A stretch of 64,000 nucleotides of DNA from Arenibacter arenosicollis (GTDB taxonomy: Bacteria > Bacteroidota > Bacteroidia > Flavobacteriales > Flavobacteriaceae), in assembly GCF_014397245.1 (NCBI RefSeq), contig NZ_JACLHY010000007.1:124001-188000 (forward strand), written 5' to 3'. A program made the position numbers and the translations under genes. The notes under the pieces are model-generated. The model did not search any database and was not told the origin of the DNA. It saw only the letters and a program-made list of their open reading frames with translations. Shown here one piece after another: positions 54,112-62,602 of the stretch. How positions within the stretch are numbered: position 1 is the stretch's first letter; each line of letters opens with the position of its first letter.

Positions 54112-54450
54112 ATGGAAACAACCCCAAAAATTAGTAGAAATTTAATTAGCAGGCCTTCCAACAGTGGATGTATTCTTAAATTGGAACGAACCAATAATGA
54201 TTTGTCCCAATTGGAAAAAAAATTGACCTCCTATGTATGTGAACCCAACACATACACGTTGTTTATTAAATCTGAAACCCTCCGGCAAACTTTACAAACC
54301 TTGAAAAATACGAATGCGGATTTGATCAAGGCATTAAAAAGGGAAAAGGATTTAAAAATTGAACTCTTTGAAAAAACAATGGCTCAAATTCGTTCTTATA
54401 TTGAGATACAAAAGTCAGTTGAGGAATACAGCAACATGTTGAGATATTAA
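54112..54450 (+). CDS. Small helical protein of unknown function
   Basis: 112 residues, no signal. A disordered Thr/Ser-rich start (METTPKISRNLISRPSNSG) precedes two long helices, one with coiled-coil character (NNDLSQLEKKLTSYV) and one strongly charged (NADLIKALKREKDLKIELFE). No known motif. The frame is well isolated, with a terminator 81 nt downstream. Confidence 0.6.
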   Translation: METTPKISRNLISRPSNSGCILKLERTNNDLSQLEKKLTSYVCEPNTYTLFIKSETLRQTLQTLKNTNADLIKALKREKDLKIELFEKTMAQIRSYIEIQKSVEEYSNMLRY

Positions 54451-54530
54451 GAAATCCCTATATTTTTCCCGATTATACACATTAAGCATACAGAGGGGCG
54501 GAATTGTAATCATGGAAATATTAGGATAGA

Positions 54531-54565
54531 AAAGCTCTGAATAATTATATTCAGAGCTTTTTTAT
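54531..54565 (+). terminator. Terminator after the small helical protein gene
   Basis: 12-bp stem (54531-54542 with 54549-54560) followed by a T-run. Confidence 0.85.
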
Positions 54566-54605
54566 GTTTAAAAACTGATTTATATAACTTTGGTCTTACT
54601 AAAGC

Positions 54606-54642
54606 ATAAAAAAAGCCTTGGATCTTTTCGATCCAAGGCTTT
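54606..54642 (-). terminator. Terminator of the CHRD lipoprotein gene
   Basis: 13-bp stem (54612-54624 with 54630-54642) closing a TTTTC loop. The A-run on its left is a T-run on the minus strand, so it serves the gene ending at 54668. Confidence 0.88.
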
Positions 54643-54667
54643 AGTATTCAGGGGAAGCTAATATTCC

Positions 54668-56242
54668 TTAATTTACATTGGCCCCAACATTACCTTGGGC
54701 CACTAAAGTGTCCAAGTCTTCGGCGCTCAGGTGTACATTGATGTATCCGTCTATAGCCAAAAGGGCATCATAATCCAACGCACCGCCCGCATTTGCCTGG
54801 GTAACGTTGGTTACGCTTATTCCATTATCTCCAATGACATTGCCCAAAGTTACGATCACCGCTCCAGGGGCATCTGCCACAGCCCCAGAATGAATATGTG
54901 CCGGATGTATTGCGCCTGCGGTAGTACCAACCAATTCCAAAGTCACCAATGTTTCTTTGTTTACGCGCTCCGAAAAGGTAGCTGTACCAAATATGGCTGC
55001 ATTACTAACTGCCGCTAAATCGTAGGAAACCTCATTACCTGTAAGTTCGTTTTGACCTATATCGCCCTGTGCCACCAAAACGTCCAGTTCGGCAATGGAC
55101 TTGTGAACGTTGATATACCCATCAAATTCCAATAAATCCTCGTAGCTAACTGCTGTTCCAGCATCGTCGGCCTCAATATGGGTCCAGCTTTTTCCACTGG
55201 CACCAGCTACCGCATTTAAGGAGATTGCGATATCACCACCTTCAGCAGCGGTATTGGCATGGATATGGGCAGGATGTTCCCCATCCGATGGAGTACCTTC
55301 CAATTGAAGTTCTAGGAGGGAGGCTCCACTTAAACGTTTGTGTACTATAGCCGTACCACTAATGGTTGGCACCAATACACTGTGAAGTGCAAATTCTTTG
55401 GAGTCTCCTGTTAGCACGTTGACACCTATATCACCTTGAGCCACAAGTACATCCAATTCGGTAGCGGACCTGTGGACGTTGATGTAGCCATCCATTTCCA
55501 ACAAGGCTTCATAGTTAAGGGCAGTGCCCGCATCGTCTTCCTCAATATGGGTATAACTTTTTCCAGTGGCACCGATTACGGGCGATAGGGAAATAGCAAT
55601 ATCACCACCTTCGGCAGCAGAATTAAGATGTATATGGGCAGGATGTTCCCCGTCAGCTGGAGTACCTTCCAAAGCGATCTCTAGGAGGGAAGCTCCACTA
55701 ACACGCTTATAGATAGTGGCTGTTCCGCTAATATTGGCATCGGCAGCACTGCTAAGCTCGTATTCCCTGGAATCTGCTGTAAGTTCATTTACACCAATAT
55801 CACCTTGGGCAATAAGGGTACCAAGATCAGTTGCGGATTGATGCACATTAATATAGGCATCCAATTCCAATAGCTGCTCATAGGTAATTGCAGTACCATT
55901 TTTAGTAGCAGTTACTATGGTAGTACTTTCTCCGGAAGCACCATCAACAGCATTAAGGTCAATAATGATATCTCCGGTCTCCGCCGCAGAATTGGCGTGT
56001 ACATGGGCAGGAAAACTTCCTGCTGAGGTACCTGATAATTTAAGGTTTACGGTAGCCGTACCGTCTTCATTTTCCACAACAGTGGCTGTCCCGGACACGG
56101 AAGCATCCGAACGGGATTGTAATTGGTAAGTTTTGCTTTCACCCTCAAAAACTCCTGGGGGTTGATCTGTACTATCATCGTCAGTACAACTGGTGGCAAA
56201 AATTGTAGATGCCATCAAAAATAAATACATTATCTTTTTCAT
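54668..56242 (-). CDS. Lipoprotein with four tandem CHRD domains
   Basis: About 524 residues from ATG 56242 (MKKIMYLFLMASTIFATSC; lipobox FATSC). Four repeats of ~120 residues follow. Each has a strand set such as VSGTATVVENEDGTATVNLK, a histidine pair in PAHVHANSAAETGDI (variants PAHIHLNSAAEGGDI), and an end YINVHQSATDLGTLIAQGDI. This pattern is the CHRD (chordin) domain. The paired histidines in H-x-H and INVH could bind metal, which is inference. The second and third repeats are the most alike, suggesting internal duplication. Probably surface-anchored. Confidence 0.85.
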   Translation of the reverse strand: MKKIMYLFLMASTIFATSCTDDDSTDQPPGVFEGESKTYQLQSRSDASVSGTATVVENEDGTATVNLKLSGTSAGSFPAHVHANSAAETGDIIIDLNAVDGASGESTTIVTATKNGTAITYEQLLELDAYINVHQSATDLGTLIAQGDIGVNELTADSREYELSSAADANISGTATIYKRVSGASLLEIALEGTPADGEHPAHIHLNSAAEGGDIAISLSPVIGATGKSYTHIEEDDAGTALNYEALLEMDGYINVHRSATELDVLVAQGDIGVNVLTGDSKEFALHSVLVPTISGTAIVHKRLSGASLLELQLEGTPSDGEHPAHIHANTAAEGGDIAISLNAVAGASGKSWTHIEADDAGTAVSYEDLLEFDGYINVHKSIAELDVLVAQGDIGQNELTGNEVSYDLAAVSNAAIFGTATFSERVNKETLVTLELVGTTAGAIHPAHIHSGAVADAPGAVIVTLGNVIGDNGISVTNVTQANAGGALDYDALLAIDGYINVHLSAEDLDTLVAQGNVGANVN

Positions 56243-56714
56243 ATAATATAATTTTGGGTTTAATATGACCACGAAATTATGATGAAGGATTGGGAGGGCT
56301 TGTTGGAGATGATTTAATTATTGACCCTAAAGAAAGAGGCCTTTGAGTTTGAATGAACTAGGGGATACAAAAAGTCTATTTTACATAATGTAAATTATGA
56401 TACATTTTGTATTATTGGTTTAGCCAGTGGCTGAAGTAATAATCAAGAAAGATGATGCGGCTGCCATTATACCGTAAAGGTTAAATGAAAAACGTAAATC
56501 ATAATTCTATTATGTTTTGTAACGATTGAACATAATAACAAATATTGACTATTTTATGTCAAATCATGAAGTTGAGAATATTTGATTAACGTTTTTTAAA
56601 ATTTTTCTGCATAAAAAAAAATTATATCAAAAAATGATTCAGTAACAAAATATACAATATGGATTACTATTAGACGTTTGAAAACAATACAAATACGTTG
56701 CTCAAAACCATATT
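56243..56714. other. AT-rich spacer
   Basis: About 470 nt between divergent lipoprotein genes. A 15-nt string GGTTTAGCCAGTGGC (56417-56431) recurs exactly at 62428-62442. No gene is supported. Confidence 0.5.
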
Positions 56715-58328
56715 ATGATTTTTACCCGACCAAAAATATTTTCGTTGCCTTTACTGCTTTTTATAGCTCTTTCCTGCGGTAAGGATTCTTCATCCGACCT
56801 CCAAGAAATCGATACAACTATTATGGTTTCTACAATCGCTGATGGTCAAATTATCGATGAGGCTTCAAAAATCAATGTGACAGTCAATAGCGCAGGAAGT
56901 TTGGTAGAAGTTTTTGTCGATTCTCAATCAATTTATTCTTCTCAAAATACAAATGATATCTCAATTGATTTTAACCCTGAAAGTTATACTATAGGTTCAC
57001 ATGTATTGAAAATTGTATTGACAGAAACAAATGGAAAAACCATCACTAAGGAAGTGAAGTTTGAGGTGCATCGAAGACTTATTGCCATCAATCTTCCGGA
57101 AAACATGGTAAACCAATATATAATTAATGCTGTCGCCTTTGCCTCTAAGATGGATGGTAGTCTTATTATGGCCAAACGCTTTAATAATGCCGATGATATC
57201 ATTACCTTAAGTTCAGCCGAAGAGTTTGGTGTTGATGAAGAATTCATGTTGACATTTGTCTTGACCGATAACGGCTATGCAACGAACCTCTTCACGCATG
57301 CAAACCTTACACGCAACAACATAGGAACAATTAATTTAAAAAAACCATTTCGTGGAGGTGAAGGAGAAGTCAAAACTTATCCAGCAGTTGGTTTTGCCGA
57401 CAACGAACTTATTACCTCCGATAATACGCACGAACCTTCTAAATCATATTATGGTGTTTCATTAAACGCAGCGGAAGAGAATTTTACCGTTTTTCACAAA
57501 AATGGCATTGACGGTGATACTAATAATCCGGAAATTTTTTACATGTATGGATATAATAATTCGGGAATGTTCAATAATTATCAATATTTAACGCTCTATC
57601 CTACACTGCCCGACAACTTTATTTTAGATAAAGCCAACTTCAGTACGGCTGGCCTTGAATCTAAGAGTGTAATTTTAAATTCGACCCAGAATTTTGACAA
57701 CAGCAGAGCGTTCATGAATATTTATGGTTATTGGAATTCCAACGATTTTGAAATCAACACTTTTCACTTGATTTATAACATGAGTCAAACTGTTTCTACT
57801 GGTGATCAATTGAATTATGCACTAAACACCAATTTTTATGATTACCGATACTGGATAACCTTTGGTAATTTTTATGCTGCAGGCATAGGTATTCCAAAAG
57901 AAGTTTTTACCATCCCTGATATTACACTAGACTTCGAGTATGCCGATAATACCGCTGACTTAATCATTACTGGCACAAACCATATATTGGGTAGAATACG
58001 ACTTTTTGACCTCGATAAGGTCCCAACTAACCAGAATTACCTTTGGGATATCACTTTTAATAGTAAAACAACACAGCGTATTGTGATACCTCAATTGCCC
58101 GATGAAGTTAAGTCTTCAAATCTATTAGACCTATATGAAGGTAATTTAATGAAAGTATCTTCTACCGAACTGGTAGCATATAAAGGCATAAATGATTATG
58201 ACGAATATCTTCAAAAAGTAATCAAAGATCATAAAGATCCGCTAATGGTTACCGAGGGCCAAGAACTTATTTATAAGGGAAATGGACCTTTTCATGACGG
58301 ACCTATTAGAGATTTCTTCTTCCAATAG
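56715..58328 (+). CDS. Large beta-rich lipoprotein of unknown function
   Basis: 537 residues. Lipoprotein signal PLLLFIALSCGKDSSSD. Residues ~35-120 resemble an Ig-like bacterial domain (INVTVNSAGSLVEVFVDSQS; FNPESYTIGSHVLKIVLTET). The rest is beta-rich with many Asn/Tyr residues (NNPEIFYMYGYNNSGMFNNY). No catalytic motif is evident. It starts the accessory-looking right end of the window. Likely exposed at the surface. Confidence 0.75.
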   Translation: MIFTRPKIFSLPLLLFIALSCGKDSSSDLQEIDTTIMVSTIADGQIIDEASKINVTVNSAGSLVEVFVDSQSIYSSQNTNDISIDFNPESYTIGSHVLKIVLTETNGKTITKEVKFEVHRRLIAINLPENMVNQYIINAVAFASKMDGSLIMAKRFNNADDIITLSSAEEFGVDEEFMLTFVLTDNGYATNLFTHANLTRNNIGTINLKKPFRGGEGEVKTYPAVGFADNELITSDNTHEPSKSYYGVSLNAAEENFTVFHKNGIDGDTNNPEIFYMYGYNNSGMFNNYQYLTLYPTLPDNFILDKANFSTAGLESKSVILNSTQNFDNSRAFMNIYGYWNSNDFEINTFHLIYNMSQTVSTGDQLNYALNTNFYDYRYWITFGNFYAAGIGIPKEVFTIPDITLDFEYADNTADLIITGTNHILGRIRLFDLDKVPTNQNYLWDITFNSKTTQRIVIPQLPDEVKSSNLLDLYEGNLMKVSSTELVAYKGINDYDEYLQKVIKDHKDPLMVTEGQELIYKGNGPFHDGPIRDFFFQ

Positions 58329-59261
58329 ATTTCTAGCTAATTTGGTATTAAAGAAGGTTTATCCGGAATAGCCTAAGAGGCAAATCACATTATCCTGTTT
58401 CTAATTTGACACAGTTGAAGGTCATAATATGAAAGATTAAAATTTATAAATCATTCCACACACATTACACTCCCTTTCTATCGGCCTATGCAAAAAAGCT
58501 TCGGCGGACAAGCTAGTCGGGTCGTATAATAAGTTTTCCATTACCCCTTGTGGAAGAAACTTTTTGGTAGAAAAATTTGCAGGAAAAATCGTAGAAGAAA
58601 ACTTTGCTTTACCAAAGCTCAAGTTACCCCGCCACAAAGGCGGGGCAGGCGCCACGCGGAACATTATAGAACATTTATGCCTATAGCGTAAAACGGTGTA
58701 TACGGTGTATTTGATATAATTGTAGATATAGTAACACACAAATTTTTTATATCGTCCCAGCCGCATCAACCCGCCGAAAAAAGCGATCACCCACTGGGTC
58801 ATCAATTTTTATCGCGTATGTCAAAGCCGTTTTACAGGAGTGTCCCTTTCCATTAAACTTTTTGTCTACAAGGCTACCCGCGTCAACCCGCGAAAAAATT
58901 TATATCCACTGTATCCCCATTATTGAATACTGGTCATAATTTCAATATCCCGTACAAAAGCCCATAAATTTTCAAATACGCTAATTATGAGCTGCCAATA
59001 AACCAACTGCGCATGCCAACCCACCCGTATCCCAGAAACCATTCTTTTGCAGGCGCATCGTCTCGCCTGAAAAACTAAAAATCAACTAGACTTTCACTTT
59101 GCACGGAGTATTTGACATAATGTTTAGGTAAATATAAAAGGCTCAATCAAATATGTTTATAGCCTGTTTTAGAGCAACAAAAATGATTAATTCAGTTAAA
59201 GCAATTTGTTATATTCCTATAAATTCGATTGTATAATCTGGTTATTATTAAAACTTAAATT
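58329..59261. repeat. Repeat-rich non-coding region, left side of sulfur cassette
   Basis: Over 900 nt with no supported gene; the open minus-strand frame at 58437-58805 crosses repeat sequence and is judged spurious. It holds one copy of a 24-nt repeat (58451-58474), a hairpin CCCCGCC/GGCGGGG near 58627-58647, and a 57-nt repeat (58787-58843) with an ACCC/GGGT hairpin that recurs at 62301-62357. Weaker copies of the same hairpin unit are seen around 58880 and 59050. Confidence 0.6.
58787..58843 (+). repeat. 57-bp repeat, left copy
   Basis: Matches 62301-62357 at 55 of 57 positions in the same orientation. Includes the hairpin core CACCCACTGGGTCATC and ends in GGAGTGT. It brackets the sulfur cassette with its partner. 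Confidence 0.75.
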
Positions 59262-60581
59262 ATGAAGATCAAGCAATTTGAATATGGCCCCCTATCCCAT
59301 TATTCTTATGCAGTTATAAGCGATGGTGAAATGGCGATAATTGATCCGCAACGCGATCCGAAACCCTATTATAATTATGCAAAAGCTCACAAAGCCAAAA
59401 TAACTATTGTACTGGAAACGCATCCGCATGCAGATTTTGTAAGCTCCCATTTACAGATACATAAAGAAACGGGTGCATCCATATATCACAGTAAAAGAAT
59501 GGAACCCAATTATCCATTTACAGCATTTGATGAAGGTGATACCGTGGTTTTAGGGAATATTAAATTAAAGGTTATAAATACACCAGGTCATTCCCCGGAT
59601 AGTATAACCATTGTTGCCGTTGATGGCGATGAAACGCTACTATTTACAGGAGACACACTGTTTGTGGGCGATGTGGGTAGACCTGATTTACGCGAGAATG
59701 CAGGGAAAGATGAACGCCAACAACTTGCCGAAGCCATGTATGATACCATACAACATAAATTCAACGATTTACCTGATGATGCAATGGTATACCCTGCCCA
59801 TGGTGCAGGATCTTTATGCGGTAAAAGTATGGGTGATGCCCATAGTAGTACCTTGGGTGATGAACGCAAAAACAATTGGGCTTTTAAGAAACAGTCAAAA
59901 GAAAAATTTGTTGAGAAACTATTGGAAAGCCTTCCTTTTATTCCTTCCTATTTCCCTTTTAATGTAACTATTAACAAGAGGGGCGCAGCTAATTTAGAAA
60001 CAGCTATTGGTTCGATTCCCTTTTCTGAAAAAAGTGCAGCTTCGGGGCTCCTAGTGGATATTAGAGATGAAAAAACCTTTAAAAAAGGACACCTAAAAGG
60101 AAGTATTAATATTCAAGCGGTTTCAGACGATGCAAAGTTCGAAACCTGGCTAGGAGCTATTGTGCGACCAAAGGAAGAGTTTACTTTGGTTATTGATGGA
60201 AAAGAGCATCTCGACAGGCTGTTAAACCGTGTTGCCAAAATAGGATACGAAAAGCAATTGACACAGGTCATTACGATCTCTCAAGAAGACCTGATAGTTT
60301 TAAAGCGGCTTAATTTGAAAGATTTTAAAAAAAATCCAAATAATTATACCATCGTTGATGTGCGTAATGCGAGCGAGGTAGAAGAAAGTAAGATTTTTGA
60401 TAAAGCCCTTTCACACCCCTTGCACGAGTTGCGGTATACTGCAGATGACATTCCAACGGATAAGCCTATTGTAGTGCATTGTGCCGGCGGGTATAGAAGT
60501 GCAGCGGGTAGTAGTATTATAGCCAAATATTTAAATGCCACCGTATTTGATTTGGGAGATAATGTGAAAGATTTTAATTAA
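59262..60581 (+). CDS. Persulfide dioxygenase-rhodanese fusion (CstB-like)
   Basis: 439 residues. Metallo-beta-lactamase domain ~1-210: VLETHPHADFVSSH (His54, His56, Asp58), TPGHSPDSITIV, LLFTGDTLFVGDVGRPDL and VYPAHGAGSLCG. A rhodanese-like domain without an active-site Cys follows at ~250-335 (GLLVDIRDEKTFKKGHLKGS; the loop reads VIDGKEHLD). A second rhodanese at ~345-439 keeps Cys407 in VHCAGGYRSAAG. This dioxygenase / pseudorhodanese / rhodanese order matches staphylococcal CstB, which oxidises persulfides to thiosulfate. Position 59 is Phe where a His is often found. Two YeeE/YedE halves follow. Confidence 0.88.
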   Translation: MKIKQFEYGPLSHYSYAVISDGEMAIIDPQRDPKPYYNYAKAHKAKITIVLETHPHADFVSSHLQIHKETGASIYHSKRMEPNYPFTAFDEGDTVVLGNIKLKVINTPGHSPDSITIVAVDGDETLLFTGDTLFVGDVGRPDLRENAGKDERQQLAEAMYDTIQHKFNDLPDDAMVYPAHGAGSLCGKSMGDAHSSTLGDERKNNWAFKKQSKEKFVEKLLESLPFIPSYFPFNVTINKRGAANLETAIGSIPFSEKSAASGLLVDIRDEKTFKKGHLKGSINIQAVSDDAKFETWLGAIVRPKEEFTLVIDGKEHLDRLLNRVAKIGYEKQLTQVITISQEDLIVLKRLNLKDFKKNPNNYTIVDVRNASEVEESKIFDKALSHPLHELRYTADDIPTDKPIVVHCAGGYRSAAGSSIIAKYLNATVFDLGDNVKDFN

Positions 60582-60609
60582 TTAATTTTTATTAATAACG
60601 AAATTCATT

Positions 60610-61170
60610 ATGAACATAATCTATGAACCTTGGCCGTGGTATGTGGGAGGACCTTTAATAGCATTAGTGATGTTTCTACTCCTGTTTGCAGGCAAAAAAT
60701 TTGGTATGTCTTCGAATTTGCGTACTGTTTGTGCCGCCATGGGTGCGGGAAGAACCGCCAATTATTTTGATTTTGATTGGAAGTCTAAACGCTGGAATTT
60801 AATGGTAGTATTGGGTGCTATTATCGGAGGTTTTATAGCCTCAAATTTTATGGGTGATTCTCGTGTAGGTATTCATCCGAAAGTTGCCCAACAACTCTCC
60901 GAAGATTATCAAATTACAAGTGCAGGAGAAGGTTATATGCCACCTGAAATATTTGCAGTTGATGCGCTTGATGACCCGTTTATAATCGCTGTGTTATTAA
61001 TCGGAGGAATATTAGTGGGATTTGGGGCACGATATGGCGGTGGATGTACCTCTGGACATGGTGTCTCTGGGTTGAGTAATCTACAAATACCTTCACTAAT
61101 TGCGGTTATAGGTTTTTTTGTTGGTGGCATGATTATGATTCATTTATTATACCCTTTAATTTTTAGATAA
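60610..61170 (+). CDS. YeeE/YedE-family sulfur transporter, first half
   Basis: 186 residues with about four membrane helices, beginning YVGGPLIALVMFLLLFAGKK. The conserved cysteine motif is RYGGGCTSGHGVSGLSNLQI, the site of thiosulfate recognition in TsuA-type proteins. The next gene supplies the remaining helices and begins 1 nt after this stop, so the transporter is made as two pieces. It lies 28 nt behind the CstB-like gene, which suggests uptake or export of thiosulfate linked to persulfide oxidation. Confidence 0.88.
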   Translation: MNIIYEPWPWYVGGPLIALVMFLLLFAGKKFGMSSNLRTVCAAMGAGRTANYFDFDWKSKRWNLMVVLGAIIGGFIASNFMGDSRVGIHPKVAQQLSEDYQITSAGEGYMPPEIFAVDALDDPFIIAVLLIGGILVGFGARYGGGCTSGHGVSGLSNLQIPSLIAVIGFFVGGMIMIHLLYPLIFR

Positions 61171-61171
61171 G

Positions 61172-61585
61172 ATGAGATACATCACATATTTAAGTATAGG
61201 CATTTTATTCGGAATTATTATGTTTAAATCGGAAGCCGCCTCATGGTTTCGCATTTATGAAATGTTCCATTTTGGTTCTTTCCATATGTATGGTCTTATG
61301 GGATCTGCCGTTGTTATAGGTATTATAGGCGTACAGATAATAAAACAAAAGAACATAAAAACTATCGATGGTGAAAAAATGAATTTAAAGCCCAAGGATT
61401 TAAGTGTTAGGCGTTATTTATTTGGAGGTACCATATTCGGTTTAGGTTGGGCACTTGCAGGTGTGTGCCCGGGACCTATGTATGTTCTTGCTGGAGCAGG
61501 TTACATTTCAATTTTGATTGTAATTGTGGGTGCCTTAATAGGCACTTTTCTTTATGGCCTGCTTAAAAAGAAATTGCCTCATTAA
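61172..61585 (+). CDS. YeeE/YedE-family sulfur transporter, second half (DUF6691-like)
   Basis: 137 residues with four membrane helices (YITYLSIGILFGIIMF; YGLMGSAVVIGIIGVQII; YLFGGTIFGLGWALAG; ISILIVIVGALIGTFLYGLL). The conserved cysteine lies in LAGVCPGPMYVLAGAG. This is the partner half of the preceding gene. The cassette ends here; no regulator such as CstR is present. Confidence 0.88.
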   Translation: MRYITYLSIGILFGIIMFKSEAASWFRIYEMFHFGSFHMYGLMGSAVVIGIIGVQIIKQKNIKTIDGEKMNLKPKDLSVRRYLFGGTIFGLGWALAGVCPGPMYVLAGAGYISILIVIVGALIGTFLYGLLKKKLPH

Positions 61586-61595
61586 CTAAACCAAT

Positions 61596-61770
61596 CTAAA
61601 AACAGCGCGATTACAAGGAATGAATTCCTTGATTTTGTTCAAGTAATTTTTCATTGCCTCTATGGCTTTGATGTTAAGTTCTTCTCGGTTGCTGCCGTAT
61701 TTTTTTTACACCCTTTGTAGTTGCAAAACTGACTTTATACGTGTTATTTGGGTCAAGGTCTACCTAAACG
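61596..61770 (-). pseudogene. Decayed gene tail with frameshift in a homopolymer
   Basis: Minus-strand reading gives VDLDPNNTYKVSFATTKGVK up to a run of eight A (plus T8 at 61700-61707). Dropping one A restores KYGSNREELNIKAIEAMKNY then LNKIKEFIPCNRAVFRLV and a stop. Protein-like composition on both sides of the run suggests a real gene with a single-base change. An upstream in-frame stop removes the 5' part. No family is recognised. Confidence 0.4.
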
Positions 61771-62300
61771 CTATTGAAAATATTTAAGTGATAAACAGTA
61801 ACCTTCTCTAAATCAATGATCTGATGGATATATTATTAAAAAAGGTATCTTTTGCTTGCCTCTTCCCTCCTACCATTGATTTTTACAAACCCGAACACCT
61901 TGCCGGCGATAAGACGGATTTCTTTAAACCTTTTAATATTCACGACAAGATTAAATTTAATTGTGGTAATCAATAAAAATTCCCTTTCTTAATTTCACTG
62001 TTCATGTAAATGTTAAAATACCGAATACCCATTAGTGGGTATATTTTAAAGAAAAAACTTTAGACAGAAAATTCATTCCACACGCATTCCACTCCCCTAG
62101 TGCCTCGGCTACATAATAAGTCCGCATGAACGACAAAGTCGGGCAGGTGTTTACTGGGCACCTTCATATTTTATTAGATAGGACCTCGTGAACCTCCTTC
62201 GTGGGCGTCACTAACTTTGCAAAGGAAAACGTTTGGAAAGAAAAAAATCAAAGAAGATGACAACAACTTGGCCCACGCACCATCTCGGCGAAAAAATTAA

Positions 62301-62357
62301 TCACCCACTGGGTCATCAATTTTTATCGCGTATGTAAAAGCCGTTTTACTGGAGTGT
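62301..62357 (+). repeat. 57-bp repeat, right copy
   Basis: Partner of 58787-58843, two mismatches in 57. Same orientation, 3.5 kb away, on the other side of the sulfur cassette. Confidence 0.75.
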
Positions 62358-62378
62358 TCTTTTGCCAACACATCATCT

Positions 62379-62423
62379 CGCCGAAAAAAGCGATTACCCA
62401 CAGGGTAATCACTTTTTGTCGCG
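62379..62423. repeat. Long hairpin related to the 57-bp repeat
   Basis: A central GATTACCC-ACA-GGGTAATC stem is extended by CGCCGAAAAAAGC on the left and CTTTTTGTCGCG on the right, a near-perfect 20-bp stem in total. It is a more symmetrical version of the hairpin in the two 57-bp repeats. Confidence 0.6.
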
Positions 62424-62471
62424 TATAGGTTTAGCCAGTGGCAATAAGGGTTTAATAAAAGGTATTAATCC

Positions 62472-62596
62472 TCAGGGCAAGCCCTGAACCCAATAATGGG
62501 AATCGACCTAAGGGTCGAGGTATTGAACCTAGATCCCGCCGAAAAAAGCGGGATTAGTTCAATTTTCAGTGCGTCTTACTGACTTCTCAAAATTGA
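62472..62596. repeat. Run of four consecutive inverted repeats
   Basis: In order: TCAGGGC/GCCCTGA (62472-62487), TCGACC/GGTCGA (62503-62518), ATCCCGC/GCGGGAT (62533-62554) and TCAATTTT/AAAATTGA (62559-62596). They sit directly beyond the stop of the DUF6642-like gene; the last could act as its terminator. Confidence 0.55.
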
Positions 62597-62602
62597 GTTT
62601 CA

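Larger units (their letters stand above)
61586..62602. repeat. Repeat-rich non-coding region, right side of sulfur cassette
   Basis: About 1 kb. It starts with a decayed gene tail (61596-61770). Next comes the second 24-nt repeat (62073-62096), the right copy of the 57-bp repeat (62301-62357), a related long hairpin (62379-62423), the 15-nt string shared with 56417-56431, and four consecutive inverted repeats between 62472 and 62596. A plus-strand frame at 61824-61976 does not look protein-like. Confidence 0.6.

Noticed and set aside
58437-58805. Minus-strand open frame of 122 codons
   Set aside because: It runs through the 24-nt repeat, a GC hairpin and the start of the 57-bp repeat. Its translation has no domain-like pattern, and similar endings arise wherever the repeat occurs.
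61824-61976. Plus-strand frame of 50 codons right of the sulfur cassette
   Set aside because: Composition close to random, lies in a decayed region and antisense to another equally weak frame.
58787-62423. Possible integron attC sites formed by the hairpin repeats
   Set aside because: The stems are long and palindromic, but no clear RYYYAAC/GTTRRRY core pair and no integrase are present. Left as unexplained repeats.
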